Below, piece after piece: positions 1 to 14,115 of a stretch of 64,000 bases of DNA. Position 1 is the first letter of the stretch. Every line of letters starts with the position of its first letter. Source of the stretch: Dipetalonema caudispina (lineage: Eukaryota > Nematoda > Chromadorea > Rhabditida > Onchocercidae); assembly GCA_013365325.1 (NCBI GenBank), contig JABVXV010000251.1:30279-94278 (forward strand), in the 5' to 3' direction. The position numbers and the translations under genes are program-made. Under the pieces are notes generated by a model. The model worked only from the letters and a program-made list of their open reading frames with translations, was not told where the DNA came from and made no database searches.

Positions 1-3000
1 ACCAGTGAAATTTTTTGAAATTTTCGTAATAATTTTCTTTAATCGAACGTTTTAAAATATTTTTGCAGCATTAAGCGCAGCAAATTTCTGTTCAGTTCAT
101 TTATTTCTTTTTCCAAGAAAAATGATCATATTTTTCTTTTCTCCTCTATTTCATACACCTTCTTTTCATGGGATAGGTGGAAAGAAGAAAAATACTTCAA
201 TGCTTTCAGTTTGTTGTATAACAGCTTATTCATCAAAGGCATAAACTTTACACATATGAACGAATTTCACACTTCCTTTCCAAAGAAATTTACCTGCCTT
301 ATTTATTTGTTTTTTTTCTTTTTGTAAGTCTTTCTTGATAAATCAATCCACGTGAATAAAGTAAAATTATTCGAAATTATATTGTTGGAATATTAAAATT
401 GTTCAGCAAAAGGTAGAGGGGAAAGGAAACGAAAATATGTTCCGTTGTCCTATGCTTCAATAAGTTTAACCAAAAATTTTCTTATTTTTGAAGTAGCTTA
501 TGCCACTTTTATGGTTATCCAACACCTTTTTTCCTCCCTTTTTTAATCATAGTGGTGGCAGCTTATGCACCAACGTTATAATGCAGTTAATTCAAGTTGG
601 AAAAGTTATTGATGTCACCAAAATTTGATGTTTTTCGCTCAAATTTCACTTTTTGTTTCCTTTGTGCTTCTGCCAAGCAATCGTTTCCTTATGATTTTTT
701 TCATAGATATTAACTTTGAATTTAATCGTAATATTTTTCAAATTATTTATCAACCTTTGACATTGACAAAAAATTTTTTTCCATATAATCGAAGTGAGTT
801 TGTAAACTTGCTGAGTTTCAAGCAATACATATGTTATTGCAAAACTTTGCTTCTCTTTTTTATTGAACTTTTATTGAACTGAAATTTGTAGCAGCTATCG
901 TATTCTAAATGAGTGATGGAATGTTACTTGTTAAGTTGCACTTATTAGTTAAATTGCTTGAATATGCATTTATGCTTTTAATTATTACCTCACTTGGTGG
1001 CTTATTTGTTTATTGCAGGAATTAATTTAATTTCTACAGTGGAAATTTTTTGTATTAGTTCGAAGATACCTTATGTACAAGTTGTTTTGTTATTAGGAAG
1101 AATGATGTACATACATTTCCTTGTTCAAAACCAACCATCTATTCGTTTAGATAATTAATTCATAATATTCTCTCTTTTGATATCTTGTGTTAGAAAGAGA
1201 AAGGAACAATGAGAGAGGAAAAAAGAACAAAAAAAGAAAAATAAGAAATATGCAACAAGTTTATTGTATTATAAAATTTTTAAAATTTCAAGGATAACAA
1301 TAGTTAAATTTCAAATTTCAATTTGTGATAATTGTCAGTGATTCTCCTTCAACCTATAATATCCGATATAGTACAATCATTACCTAATAGTTCACAATTA
1401 TTTGCAATCTAAATTTTCACTGGCATTCTACCATATATATTTATGTTATCATTGCCTTTTTATTTTATTTTGTTGCTATTTCTATTCCTGCTTTACTCAT
1501 ACTTTTCTGTATTCACATACCGTTTAACAGTTATTTCTAACAACTTCAGCAATTGATAGTAAATATTTCATCTTAATCGACAATTGTGTCGAATGCATCA
1601 CTAATTTATTGGTAACGTTGACTGCATTGCAATCAAGAGATTGAACCAAAACAGGAAAGATGGGATCAGGACATTTGTTAACTTTAGCCTAGGAAAATGA
1701 CAACGAACAATCGAAAAGCAGCAGGAAATTCTGAAGAGAAAAGGATTAAAAAGTAATGTTCAAAAGGTAATTGCTGGAATTAACTGTTGAACGTTTAATT
1801 ATTTCCCTAATGCTTTAGCACGAAATTTTTGGGCGACATGTAGCCAATAAATCATTTCCTGTCATCGTCATTTAGTAGTTAGTATGAGTTCCATAAGGAA
1901 AAGTTTAGACTTACATATCGTTATCATTATTATCACACTCAACGAAACTACAGAGCTGATAATAATCATCATAATTGCTATCACTAATCATTACCACTAT
2001 CAGTTATTCATGTCTGCTATGTTATAGTTATCGATGACGTTAGCGTCAACTAGTAACATTACTAATCTAGACGAAGAGTGGATTTCCAACGATTTAGCTA
2101 TAGACGTCACAAATGATGATCGGAGAAGGATGTAGGAAAGTGAGGAGGGAATGAGGAATGGGCGAAATGTGAAAGGATGATTTAATGATGTTGGTTTCTG
2201 TCTTCATCTCCTATCGTCTTCTCATACTTTCCATTCCTCTAGAAGGTTTCAAAACTTTCCTCATTCTCTCGGAATTATTTCTTCGTTCCCATTTCAGTTA
2301 TAGCACCAATGGTAACAACGAAGTTTAATGAACCAAATGTTTTGGTTCAGTTCACTATGCTGGCATGTATAGTGTGCTTTTGAATAATTTGATATTTATG
2401 TATGAACTTCATCATGTCATCTTTCTGTTGACAAATTTGATTAACATTTGCATAACAAATTTGCCCATCCATCATCATGCAATTACAACACCGTCTCGAA
2501 TAAGTTCAGACCTACTGCAGGTACGATTTCATTACAGATCTTATGATTATTTCTTGGCTATCCTGTAGAAATTATACCTGATACTGCTTCAGGAACTTGT
2601 GATATTAATATGATCCAATTGTTCAACTAAAAATATAAGGTTCAGCTAGTGATTATTTGGTGAAATTTTACTAAAATTTGCATGATCGATGCCAGTGATT
2701 GTAAAGATAGCCATGATTGCTGGCACGACATGTTTGGTATATATTGAGAATTCTTAAATAAAGAATCGTGTTTGTTCCATCCGTTCGCAGCTTGTGTTGT
2801 TCATCTGAATTTACTGAGAGACCAAAAAAGATGTTTGAGGATATATTACTTAATTGCCATGCTTAACCTAAAATTTCAGATTATTTGAAAAAATAACTTA
2901 AAGCTATCTTTGCCAAAAGTCGTCTTTTTTTTCATCTTTTTGATGTTTTTTTCCCCTTTTTTTGTTATCGATCTAAATAATTAAATAATTTATTCCAATT

Positions 3001-5162
3001 GTTTTTCTAACTCTATTTATTACTCTTAATGGTCAGTAAATGAAAGAATAAACAAGTGACTGTGTCACAGATTTAATTTATCACTAAACTAAAGGTAATA
3101 AATATGGAAAGATAGAAAAGCGAGGAGGTGGAAAAATTTTGGTAGCACAGGCATTTTTGCAGAGTTAATAATTGGGAAGATTGTATTCTGTAAGGAACGA
3201 CGTGATACAATTATTTTAAATGACAGCTTAGTTTATGTCGAAGATTGACGAAACTAAATTTTTTTGTGACAATTTTTTCGCTGTTTTGCTAATGTTATTC
3301 AAGTTAACAAATGATTCGCTTCTTTGATAGAATACAATTATGTCAGGTGTAATTCAAAGTAATAGTAGAATTTCAATGAAACCTTATGGTGTTGAAGGAT
3401 AGGTACATCGATTAATTCCCGAGATTTATCATTTGCAAAATAGTTCAAATTTTAATCAAAATTTGATAGACGAAATTTGTTAATATTCACCAAGTATTTT
3501 ACATACTATTTGCATACTGCAAGCATGATACTAAATTAGAAGTTAGACATCTCAGCTTGTCATTCATCTTCCCGAGAACTATCGATTTGGCGAAAAATTA
3601 CTGCATTCATTTACTTTTTTTAATTTCTACCCGAAATTTATTAGTGCATCGATGACACTCTTACGAGTTGTTGATTTTGAGAGACAGTTATTATAAATTA
3701 CAACTGCTCCTTCTAGCCTACTTCAGTTGATTCCACAAGAGTTGCTGCTTTTCGCTTTCATCTTTCTGGAAATTTCTTTTGAAATAGCCTGAAAAACATT
3801 GGTTGCTTTGAGGTTGTTCCTTACTTTTTGATATAAAAATTTCAATTTCGATGGAGATTTCTATGATGAGACCTTCAGAACCTATCCAATTCCTATCGAA
3901 CTCCTATAGCAATGAAGTTCGCTGAAAATTGATAACCAAAAATTAATTAGAAAAGTTCTGGACGAACTTCGAAAGTTTTTCATATCTTCATATCCACTCT
4001 AATTAATAAGTTTTATCTATTGCTTAATTCCATCTTTCGAGCATTGGGAAGTTTCATATATTTGAATGCTAAAATCTGATCTGTCTATAGCAATTTTTTT
4101 TTTATAGAACTACCATGTTCTTGATTGAAGTTTTATGAAATTTGACCTGAGGTCATAATTACTTTTGTGGATATTTATGCATCATGTGGAAAGTTCTCAT
4201 TGAAAAGTGGCTGACATGTAAGTTATTAGTGTATATTATTCAATTTCGATAAGAAAGAAATCACTTTCAATATGCATGGAAAATTGCGTGACTTCTTTCT
4301 TGATGCAAATCGAGAATTCTATAAGCTTAAAGTTGAATTAGGAGTTTGGAATAGAAAAAATTTTCGTGCTAATATTAGCATGATGAAATAAAAAATGAAA
4401 TCCAAAAGTTTCGAAAATAAAACTACTCAAATGACATATAATAAAATATTGCTGATTTTTGCAAAAAAGATGGAAAAAATAAGGGTAAGACTGGAGAGTT
4501 CGTAGAAATTCATACAAGTAGATATAATTTCAAATGCAATAAATCAATAGTAATGTATTACAGTACATTTAGATATAAACCTGAATAACTTTCCATCCTT
4601 CCATTTCATACTTTTCAAAAGGAAAATTTAAAAAATGATTTCTTATTGTTGCGCAGATCTACATATTGAAATGTGAAAAGCAAATATCGAAGCCTAAATT
4701 TGATTAAAAAATTTTTAAAAATGAAATTTATGGAAAAAATACATCCTTAGAAATTTGACAATTGAGAAAAATGGCAACAAATTGCAAATATTTTTTAAAG
4801 GTACTCATCCTTTTGTTGTTGTTAGACAAGAATAAATTTCACTTTTTGAATTGTTTAAATGAAAGACTTTATGGCCTAGGCAGTACCTTTCACGGATTTT
4901 TTTCAACCTATCGCATATGAAATGAATAGTTTTGTTTAACTCAATTTTGGCCTTTTTTTAACTTCGATGATAGAATTTGATAGCACCAAATAACTGCTCA
5001 ATTTAGCATATTTGTCCTCATTTGTATTAAGCATTAAATTATTTGAGAAATATCAAACTATTAAATTTCTTTGCTTTTTCATCTCTCCTGATTTCTTCTC
5101 AGCTTTGATCGACCTACTATTGACCACTAAGTAACAATTACCCTTTATCTAATTTTTATTGT

Positions 5163-5224
5163 ATGTGTGTGTGTGTGTGTGTGCGTGTGTGTGTGTATGT
5201 ATGTATGTATGTGTGTATGTATGT
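5163..5224. repeat. GT / TGTA microsatellite
   Basis: An alternating TG tract grades into TGTA tetranucleotide units, about 60 bp long. It is a simple sequence repeat with potential length polymorphism, in intergenic DNA. Confidence 0.9.
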
Positions 5225-6483
5225 CGAAACAGATATTTATATGTCCGTCTCCTTCGTATGGCTGAGGATTTGATTACACAGTTGTTATTTGCCAGTGTTA
5301 ATAGTAGTTGTGTGGGTGGTAGTGATCCCTGGTAAGAGATTCAACGATAATGATAAAACACTACCACTGGTATCACCATCACCGCTACAACTGCCATTAT
5401 CATCGATTTAAGTCAATTATAATCAACCTTCCTACTTATCTCTGATAAACAAATTGATTAATTAACTAGGAGGAACAGCAATCGGTCAAATAATGAAACT
5501 TATTCTTTCGAGTTTTTCCTCAACCTAAGTCCTTCAAATCTATCATTCCTTAATTCATTACAAATGTTTTCCATTGTTTATTATCTTTTCATCGTTGCTT
5601 GTTTAACTTATAGGAATGAATTTTGTAATTTTATTATTTAAAGATTTAAAAAAGAAAAAAACTGGTTTCATATTATTGGCCGTAATACATCGTTATCTTT
5701 CGGATAATATTGAGTCTCAAAATGTTCCATGTCATAATGATCAGTTGGCCAGGATTAGGTAGCATTTTTATTTATTGATCACAATAGTGATTGTATGCAG
5801 AAATAGTGTTAAGTTGATCTTGGTCACTGATTACTTTACGTCTCTGATACGTAAAGGTTTATTCAAAACCCTTCGAATCAGACTCGACTCATTCGCTGAT
5901 TATGCCATCGATGGAGCAATTACTCCAACTGCCAACTGATTTCACATATACTACCTAACCCTGACTAACTAATCATTATGACGTGGACTATTTGTAGACT
6001 CAATGGAATTTAACGAAGCCAATTCTTGCATTCTTTCACTAATTTAAAGTTGCTCGAAGGGCCTAAGCGGCATTGGTATGGCTTCATATAATTCCACTCG
6101 ATTAGTTCAGATGGCCTTGTTTTTAGTCGCGATATTTACTTTTTCATTCACTTAAAAGTTTGGAATATTTTTTCCTGTTCATTTAAATTAAAACGATGTT
6201 CAAAGAATAATTCAACACCAGGAGGTATTTTTCAATTTCAGTGATTCTCAGTAAAATGAAAATTAATTTGTGTGTGATCTTAGAAATGCAAATTTGAAAA
6301 TATAGAAAAAATATCAATTTAAATATTATCTTTCATCTACAAAAATATGAATCGCTATTCTGGAACTTCCTTATAGGCAAGAAGCGAAAAAAAAGAAAGG
6401 AATTCCTTTGACACAAAATCAGTGATAAGCTTCTCATAGAGTTAGAGAGGCGCCCGAGATTTCTCGAACATTTGACCCATTAG

Positions 6484-6526
6484 AATCTGAAAAAAAGAGT
6501 TCTATGATTCATTTGATTTGTCATGT
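6484..6526 (+). repeat. Dispersed 43-bp repeat, copy 1
   Basis: About 43 bp, GAATCT plus an A-rich run followed by an identical 27-base core (TTCTATGATTCATTTGATTT then GTCATGT), recurs in the same orientation at 7170-7212. The A-run differs slightly between copies. No terminal inverted repeats were seen. Confidence 0.75.
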
Positions 6527-7169
6527 ACTGCTTGACGACCTTAACTATTAGATATTGAATAAATTCAAAAAAAGGAACTTCGAGTGCTATTCAACATTCA
6601 ATATTGCTTTTATGCAGTGATTAATTTTAGCTGTTAGTAAATCTGAAAGCAATACAATAAGAAGTAATTTGCGTCGTGTGATCAGTTAAAGTGTAAGGAC
6701 AGAAGGATTAGAAGGATTAGAAGGATATAGTTTCGTTGGCGACTAAAAGTTGAAATAAAAAAAGGAAAACGAAGTTACTTTTGTTAAGCAGAAATATGAT
6801 AAAATGCATTCATTCCAATATAACCTTTATGATTGACGTTTATATCTTTTAGAATTTAAATAGAACGTTCGCGTTCCAGTGAGAAAGAGAAAGAAAAAAT
6901 GAAGAAAGATAAATTCTTATTCATTAAAAATGGTTATTTGATGAGAACAATATTCCTTTTCAATTATTTGAAATGTCCTCCTCCCTATTAGCTAACCCTG
7001 CATATCTGCCGGTTTGTGTAATATATCCAGAAATTTCAATTTAATTAAAATTTGTTGAAGTCGAAAGGAAAGACTATTAATTATACTGCAGGCGTACAGT
7101 AGATTTTCATTGCTTTTTTTTTCAAATATTCTAGTTATCTGTTATTGTCCTTATAGTTGGAACTTTTTT

Positions 7170-7212
7170 GAATCTAAAAAAAAAATTCTATGATTCATTT
7201 GATTTGTCATGT
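7170..7212 (+). repeat. Dispersed 43-bp repeat, copy 2
   Basis: Second copy of the repeat at 6484-6526, same orientation, about 690 bp away. The 27-base core is identical and the A-rich spacer differs by a few bases. Confidence 0.75.
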
Positions 7213-10200
7213 GAGTTGATTTTCACTTGATCTATTTATCTATCCATTTGTTGCATCTAATTGCATAAAGAATTAATTGAGAAAAAGGAAACACCATCAA
7301 ATATTATAAACAATCAAATCACTTCTCTCTTTGCCAAAGTCAAAGGTCAATTTAAGAGTAGGTATAATGGATTAAGAAGGATGAAACTGAGGCGGAGAAA
7401 TTAGAGCTATAGCTGAGGAACTGCTAGATTATTATTAAGGTCTCGTATCAATCACATAAGCAGTAAAGGATGCAAATTACATAGATATTTATCCATCCAC
7501 TTGGCTATTGTTACCATCTTATCATTTATGGCTTACTCCTTCATATTTTGGTAGATTTGTTTGATGATGCATTATATTTCATGGCCTTTTTCCTTCATTT
7601 TTTCCCACGTATATTTTTCATTCCTTTTTCTTTGATTAATGCTTTTGTTAGTTTTTCGTTTTATTTAGGAAAGTTTCGTCTGTTTAGATACAACTGCAAA
7701 TTAGCTATAAGGATTTTATTATATTCATAATTTCGAGAAGCAATGCAATAAGGCAGCGCATCCTTAGCTACTGTTCAATAGATAAGTTACTTTCAAGTAA
7801 CTTAACCTTTAAATCTTTCTTAGATAATTGGTTTCATTCCCTTGTGCTACTTCTTTTTCGTCTCTTTTTTCTGCGTTCAAACTATCATTTTTTTATCATT
7901 TATTCATTATATCGCTATCAATATGGCATTTCGTATATAACAACTAAGTTAGCACCAATGGTTTTAATTTATGTTGAGTACAAAGAGGATATAGTGATTG
8001 TGTCAATAATGAACCCTTTACCTCAATGATAAGCATCACTTTGGAATAAAATCGGGAAAAATTCATATGATTGTAATAATTCTGAAATATCCGTTTTTTA
8101 AAGATCATTAATTCTTGTGAAAAAAAGAAAACGAATTTGAGAAAAACTTTTGTTTTTCATAACATTTATTAAAGATATTATTTTCGAGAAAAATTCTAAT
8201 GATCGGTATGCGAAGAAGGCTGTTATCATAGCGATAAGGACTAATTTAGGGTTGTTAGGATTGAAATGAGAAAGAATTGAGGAGGAGAAGAAAAAAGTGG
8301 AGAAAAGTATAGTAATCAACTACGCATCATCATTAAGCCAATAACCAAGACATCGTTTCCGGTTCATAAACATTAATTTCTCGAAATTTCTAAGTGAAAG
8401 CAGTCAGAGAGAGTAATAATATTGCTTGTCAATTGTTAGAGCTATTATTTTCATTAAAATATATTGTACGTTTGTACGAAGTCAACAATCCTACTACTGC
8501 TACAATTTGCACATTTATACTGTCGAAATTGTATCGAGAAAAAACGATCCCAAATTACTTTTGAAATTTTCGTGGATATTGCTTGATGTGAGATGTTAAA
8601 GATGAGAACGACATTGATCCTTACAATATGATAATTTGGAATTTGGTATCATTAATTTAGTATTTGATATGACTCGTAATTGCATCAAGCAATAGCTGTG
8701 AATTATTCGCATCATAGAATCTTTCAGCAAACTGTCAAACTGAATAAGCAATAATTATTATAAGTAAATTAACACATTAGGTTGTTTCAATTAACAAATA
8801 ATTTATTCAAGGTTATGATGATGTTGTATCTTAACATATAAGCTTCTTGAATAATGTCAACTGGTATCATCAGTTATCATCAGGTTATCCTTCTGCACTA
8901 ATTAGTTGATCTCTTTCCGACCATCATGCACAGTTATTTCTGTAGTTAAATGATATTCCGATATTTTAGTAGTAATTAATTCACTCATTTATCCTATTAA
9001 TTTTGTCTATCTGTTGATATCCAACACTAACTACAAGGTATTTAAATTTAATTTCATAGGAAATGATATAAAGTAGAACAAGAAAAAAGGAAATCTACTT
9101 CAAACAATAATCAACAGCTGTTTTTTTATTGATTTACAACCTTTAAACATGGCTTTCTAAACTTTTTAGTTTGATTTTGATTATTTGTTGATCAGCGTTA
9201 TTAGTCTCATTAATTCATTCGCGGGCAAATTGTCCATTAAGGTTTAATGCAAATGAATTTTCTTGAAATAAAGACAGGATATTAATTATGTATAATTGAT
9301 ACACAATTTTTTCAATTTCCTTTACTTTGGATTTCTTTTTCTATAGATTGGAAAAGGAAAAGTGAACCCTATGATTTCCTAACAAACAATGGAAATTACA
9401 GTTTTAGATTTTATGTCAGTTTTTAATTCGAAAGAAATGTGAAAAATAAATTTCTATTTTGTACTTCACTCCTTCATTTTCAAATTATTTCGCATTTATT
9501 CTTCCACCAATGAAACAATCTCATCCGATTGCATTTTTTTTGCTTCCAAAATCGAAAATTAATTAAGCAATTAAAGTTCTAGAGCTTTTCATAACATAGA
9601 CTTATCGAATTAAATTTTAATTTGGAAACTTTGTGAATATAATCTACCACAGTGTATTGCCTTATCATAATAAAGAAAAGGTGGAATAGGACAAGAAAAC
9701 ATAAAATAACTTTGAAGGAAAGCGATATTGTTTGAATATCCTTAAAATTAATAAATTATTCTCATCCTTTTAAGGGATGTTTCTGAAGAATGCCTTCATT
9801 GAAATTGAATGAAGTTGAATTGCTGATATTGAAATAAAACAATTAAAAGATCGGTCGAAACTTAAAAATCTCGAAAATGCTAACAGCCATATGCACACAA
9901 AACATCAATCATCTAAACAGCTGGCAAGCTGTTCGAAATCTCTGCAATAGTTAATTTGTCGCTTAGTTAGTTATCATTAGTGTTAAATCAAGACTGCTGC
10001 GTTAATCTTGATCGAAATCAACAATTTATATTAGTAACATCTAATGCGAAGCTGCATGCATGAAGTAGTGATATATATTCATTTAGAAAGCATTTTAGTC
10101 TTACAATTTCCGCGGTGCTTTTGAAACTTGAAATCCAAAAAGTACATCTGTCATATTTTGTCCAAATGAATAACATTAATTAATCATTGCTTACTATTCT

Positions 10201-10493
10201 TCGGAATGGCAGTAAAGGGGACGAAAGAAAAAGGAGTGGAAATGGTGAAATGGAAATCTTTCCTTTTTTTCTTAATTCTCACTAATTTCTAAAAATTCCA
10301 CTACAACTGGCACATCATTCCAATGGTTTCTTTTGTTGAATCACTTTTGAAATCATTCTATTACAACTGCTGCATCTTCTTCCGATGATTTCTTAAATTT
10401 GTGTAATTTCCTCCTATATTGAATTGATCCATTTCTTCTCTCGTATAGTTCAATTTCAGGATTTAATTTTAGGATGCTAATTTTCAACTTGAA

Positions 10494-13400
10494 ATGTTAA
10501 TAACATATTTATCGCATATCATGTTGGCACATACAATATTTATAACTCATCAAGTTACCTCGCGCTGTTATTCATGCGCTGGAACGTGTTATAGTGAACC
10601 GTGCAACTGTCAGGTTAGTATTTATCTGTCGTCATTTTTTTGGAAATTTATTAACGATTTAAATTGAATAAAGCGTGCTAAATCCTTTACTGTATCGTTT
10701 CACTTGAATTTGTATGTATTTTGAGACTTCTTGGCTGTTATGGCTCTGAAAAACTATTCATTTATCATTTCACAACTTTTTTGAAGTGTGATTCCTACAA
10801 TACTTTTTATGTCTATGCCAATATTCATTCCTATAATAAACTTGCTTTGAAAAGAAAGTTATGGTTTGACCAGTTTGACCAAGTTATTGTGGACTTTGAG
10901 AAATTAAAATCAGACAAATTTCATTTTCTCATTTCTTAGATGGGTTCCTGCGAGTCAGATTACTGTTTTATTGAACGTAAGCCAACCGATGAGAGAGATC
11001 ATTATCGGATCACCAAAGGATGCATCAAGAGGCCATCTCGTACCCATATGGGTTGCGATTACGATCGTTTTCAGGATCATATTTTGTGCATTTGTAGAGG
11101 TAATTATGTAAATTTCTGCTTATCTTTAAAAAAACAAAATTTTGCCTATATTTGCACCGAATTTTTATTTCCATTGAGCGGCGAATATTTGATTTCTTTT
11201 AATCAATCAGAGAGATTCTAACGAGAATATGTAACACTTATATAAATGCTTTCCATAGAAAAATGCCAAGAAAGAATGTCTTTGATATTGTTGAAACTTC
11301 AACTTCAATAGCGATATTTCGCCATTGAAGCTTTTAGTTATTGAAATGAAAAAAGTACTGAAAGGTTCAAAAAGTGATCAAAAAAAGGAAAAAAAAAATG
11401 GAAAGAACGGAAATCGAAACTATAGCCAATATTTTGACTGCCGGCTTTGCTCTCTCATTTCGCTTTATTCTTCGTTTTTCTTTTGTTAACAGAATGAAAG
11501 GATTCCTATGAAGTGATGACATTTTGAATGGAAAAGCTAATTTGAGGGAGAAAAAAGCTGTTCGTTGATAATAGCTTTTCTTTATCACTGATTCGTAGTT
11601 ACAGTATCATCGAATTCTTTCCCAGTCAGAAACGTCAGATTAAACTATAATACCAAGGCAAAGTTGACATATTTAATTCTTGTTTGGAAAAAATAAACGG
11701 GAAGATTCTCATTACGTGTCCAAATTATAATACCAATCCAATAAATATGCATTCAAGAAATCGCAAAAATGAATTATGCATAACGTAGAGGAATTTTTCA
11801 AATCAGTATTTTCACGAGAAAAACGAATGATCCAAAAATTATTGTAAGAATTTTTAAGTGTTGATTGAAGTTTTATAGGTGAATTTTGTAATGATATGAT
11901 TTATATAAGGCCGATGCATCGACAAACTATCACATGTCGAAATTGTTCGGATCGAGAACCGGATTGTGGCAAAATATGCCGGGGACAATGGTGTCATGAG
12001 GATTCTATAACAGGTTCAAATTACAGCTAAAATGCAAAAAATTTTTAAAAGTTTGACTTAAATTTTTTAAATAATTTATTGAATAAAAAACTATGGCGTA
12101 TTGTCGTTAAAATTTTGCACAAAAATTGTACTATATCCATTTTATAACTTAATAAAACGAGCCGTGAAATTTTTGAAAAAATTAGTTAAATTCCCGGCAA
12201 ATATCCTTACAGGAGCTGCTGGTTGCGGTTATGGACCTCCCTCGCTACCTTACTTTTACAAGGGACCGGAATTGTTGTATTATCGAACACGAATGTGTGT
12301 TACCATTAGCAGGTAAAATCAAATGCTTTTCAGGACAGCAAATCGTATTTCTTATTTTGCAAGAATTATTCTTATTGTGTGAGTAAACCGTTCATTAATT
12401 TACACATCATTTGTTTTATTTAATGGTTATTCAACTTGTTCTGTCATAAATTGATAACAACCAAAGCACCAATGCAACAGATATGCTCTTCAATCCAATA
12501 AAGTCAAAGATGAAGCAAGGAACTTTTTTTGATTTTTGTTAAAAATGAAGTTGAAATTTAATAATTAGTAATATAATAATTAACATATCTTCCCCCTCCC
12601 TCGAAGCGTGTATTTACTAAAATCGGCTAACTCATCTGATTTCGTATACTGGAACTGAAAATTATTTCTACAAACTCTGTGAACTTTCTATTCTAAAATT
12701 TTCTCCAATAATATAAAAAAGGAAGTTCCATTCTAGTAGTAATATCGTCGAATTCATGTATAATTAATAAATGAATTATTTCAACTGCTAACCAAATGCA
12801 CAACGCTTAGACATTTTCACTGCGATATATTGCCCATCTTCGGTAACTTACCATAAGTTCCTCATTTAACGAGAATCAAAAACTGAATGGTATTTAAGCA
12901 GATAGAAATATCACTAATTGCATTAAAGGAAAGCCTAAACATAAAAGAAGCCTTGTTTTTATCCATCAAATTATTTGTCCTTTATCTATTGCCATTTAGT
13001 AATATGTTTGTTTTTTATCAAGAAATTATTAATTTTAGAGGTTCCGGTTCTCCACGAAAACATTGCATATGCAATACTAATAACTGCAATATTGCTTATA
13101 AACGTTCTATTCCATGGAATCAACTGGAAGGAACTACTCGAATACGATCTCTTCTTGTAAACTCGAAGTAAACCTCGAATAATCAGTTAATTAAATCTCA
13201 TATATTAGATTGCTTTGGAAGAGTGTACAAGTGATAAATTTTTCATCGTTGACATGATGTCATTGTACTTTACATAACCATACTGATTGATTAGTGCTAT
13301 GCTGATTTTGGCATTTTTAATTAAGAAAGAATTTTGATGCTTTTTATTACACATTAAATTTTTGTTTTCAGAGAAAGTGACTTTCCAACAGAGTTTCACA

Positions 13401-14115
13401 GATGTGTTAATTGTGAATTAAGCACGCAAGATATTAGGATGACCGCATCTTGTAAGCAAAATCAATGCACAGGACATTATTGTACCTTTGCAACGCAAAG
13501 GTTATTTCTTAGTACCAAACAATATCGGCAGCAAAAATCCATCTTGAATGAACGTCAAGGATGCATCAATGTTACCGATAATCATCATGTTTGAATTTTA
13601 TTTCTCTTAAAACTTTCTTGAAATTGCTTCCTTTTGAAGTTCACTTCAGTAATTGTATTAGTAAGAATGTGAAATGTATCTACGATTTACCTTTTAATTT
13701 GAAAATGGATGAGAGGCAGTTGCTTGGAAACGAATAAGGAACGCGGAAAGTTTATTGATTCAAAATATATTACTTCTTGTTTCTAGGGTTTCGAACACCA
13801 ACTAATTCAAAACTTTAGCATATGCTTAAGACTTCTAAAACTATAGGTTTCCCGCAATCTTGTGAAAATTCTCGACAATGTTCTCGGCATTGAAAATTTT
13901 TATTTGCCATTTTTATTCAGATCCAACTTGGTTGTTCTCATAAATGGATGAGTAATGAGGAAGAAGAATTATATTGTGCATGTATTGGTAATCACTGCAA
14001 TCGTGATCTGGCAACAGCAAGTCTTAACAAAGCTGTTCGAATGACCGTAATCATTACCGAACTTATTGCTGTGATATTTATCTGTTTAATTGTCTGCCCC
14101 AGTCTACTAACTTGA
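10494..14115 (+). CDS. Three-domain Ly6/uPAR-like cysteine-rich surface protein
   Basis: Seven exons join in phase: 10494-10613, 10940-11099, 11879-12013, 12213-12312, 13039-13167, 13372-13588, 13921-14115 (1056 nt, 351 residues). The N-terminus (MLITYLSHIMLAHTIF) reads as a signal peptide. Three cysteine-rich units follow. Each starts with a C-x2-C pair (CYSC, CRNC, CVNC) and ends with the Ly6/three-finger signature C-x-C-x4-C-N: CICRGEFCN, CICNTNNCN, CACIGNHCN. The C-terminus is hydrophobic (TVIITELIAVIFICLIV), consistent with a membrane anchor or GPI-anchor signal. Family knowledge: Ly6/uPAR domains are extracellular binding modules, and nematodes have many divergent ones. The ligand is unknown. 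A 3' splice site ends at 10459, 34 nt before the ATG. Exon 5 contains a competing hydrophobic frame (12975-13160), but only the chosen frame has the cysteine motif and correct phase. The last-exon hydrophobic segment rules out a purely soluble protein. Confidence 0.8.

Larger units (their letters stand above)
1..10493. other. Long intergenic region
   Basis: No convincing exon was found on either strand. The open frames here are short, rich in Phe/Leu/Ile/Tyr, and lack good splice context, as expected by chance in DNA this AT-rich. It holds a GT/TGTA microsatellite near 5.2 kb, a short imperfect tandem repeat near 6.70 kb (GAAGGATTA units) and a 43-bp dispersed duplication at 6484-6526 and 7170-7212. 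Distal regulatory sequence for the downstream Ly6-like gene could lie here but cannot be recognised by eye. Confidence 0.6.

Noticed and set aside
12975..13160. Hydrophobic open frame overlapping exon 5 of the Ly6-like gene
   Set aside because: It is out of frame with the CICNTNNCN motif and does not match the splice phases on either side.
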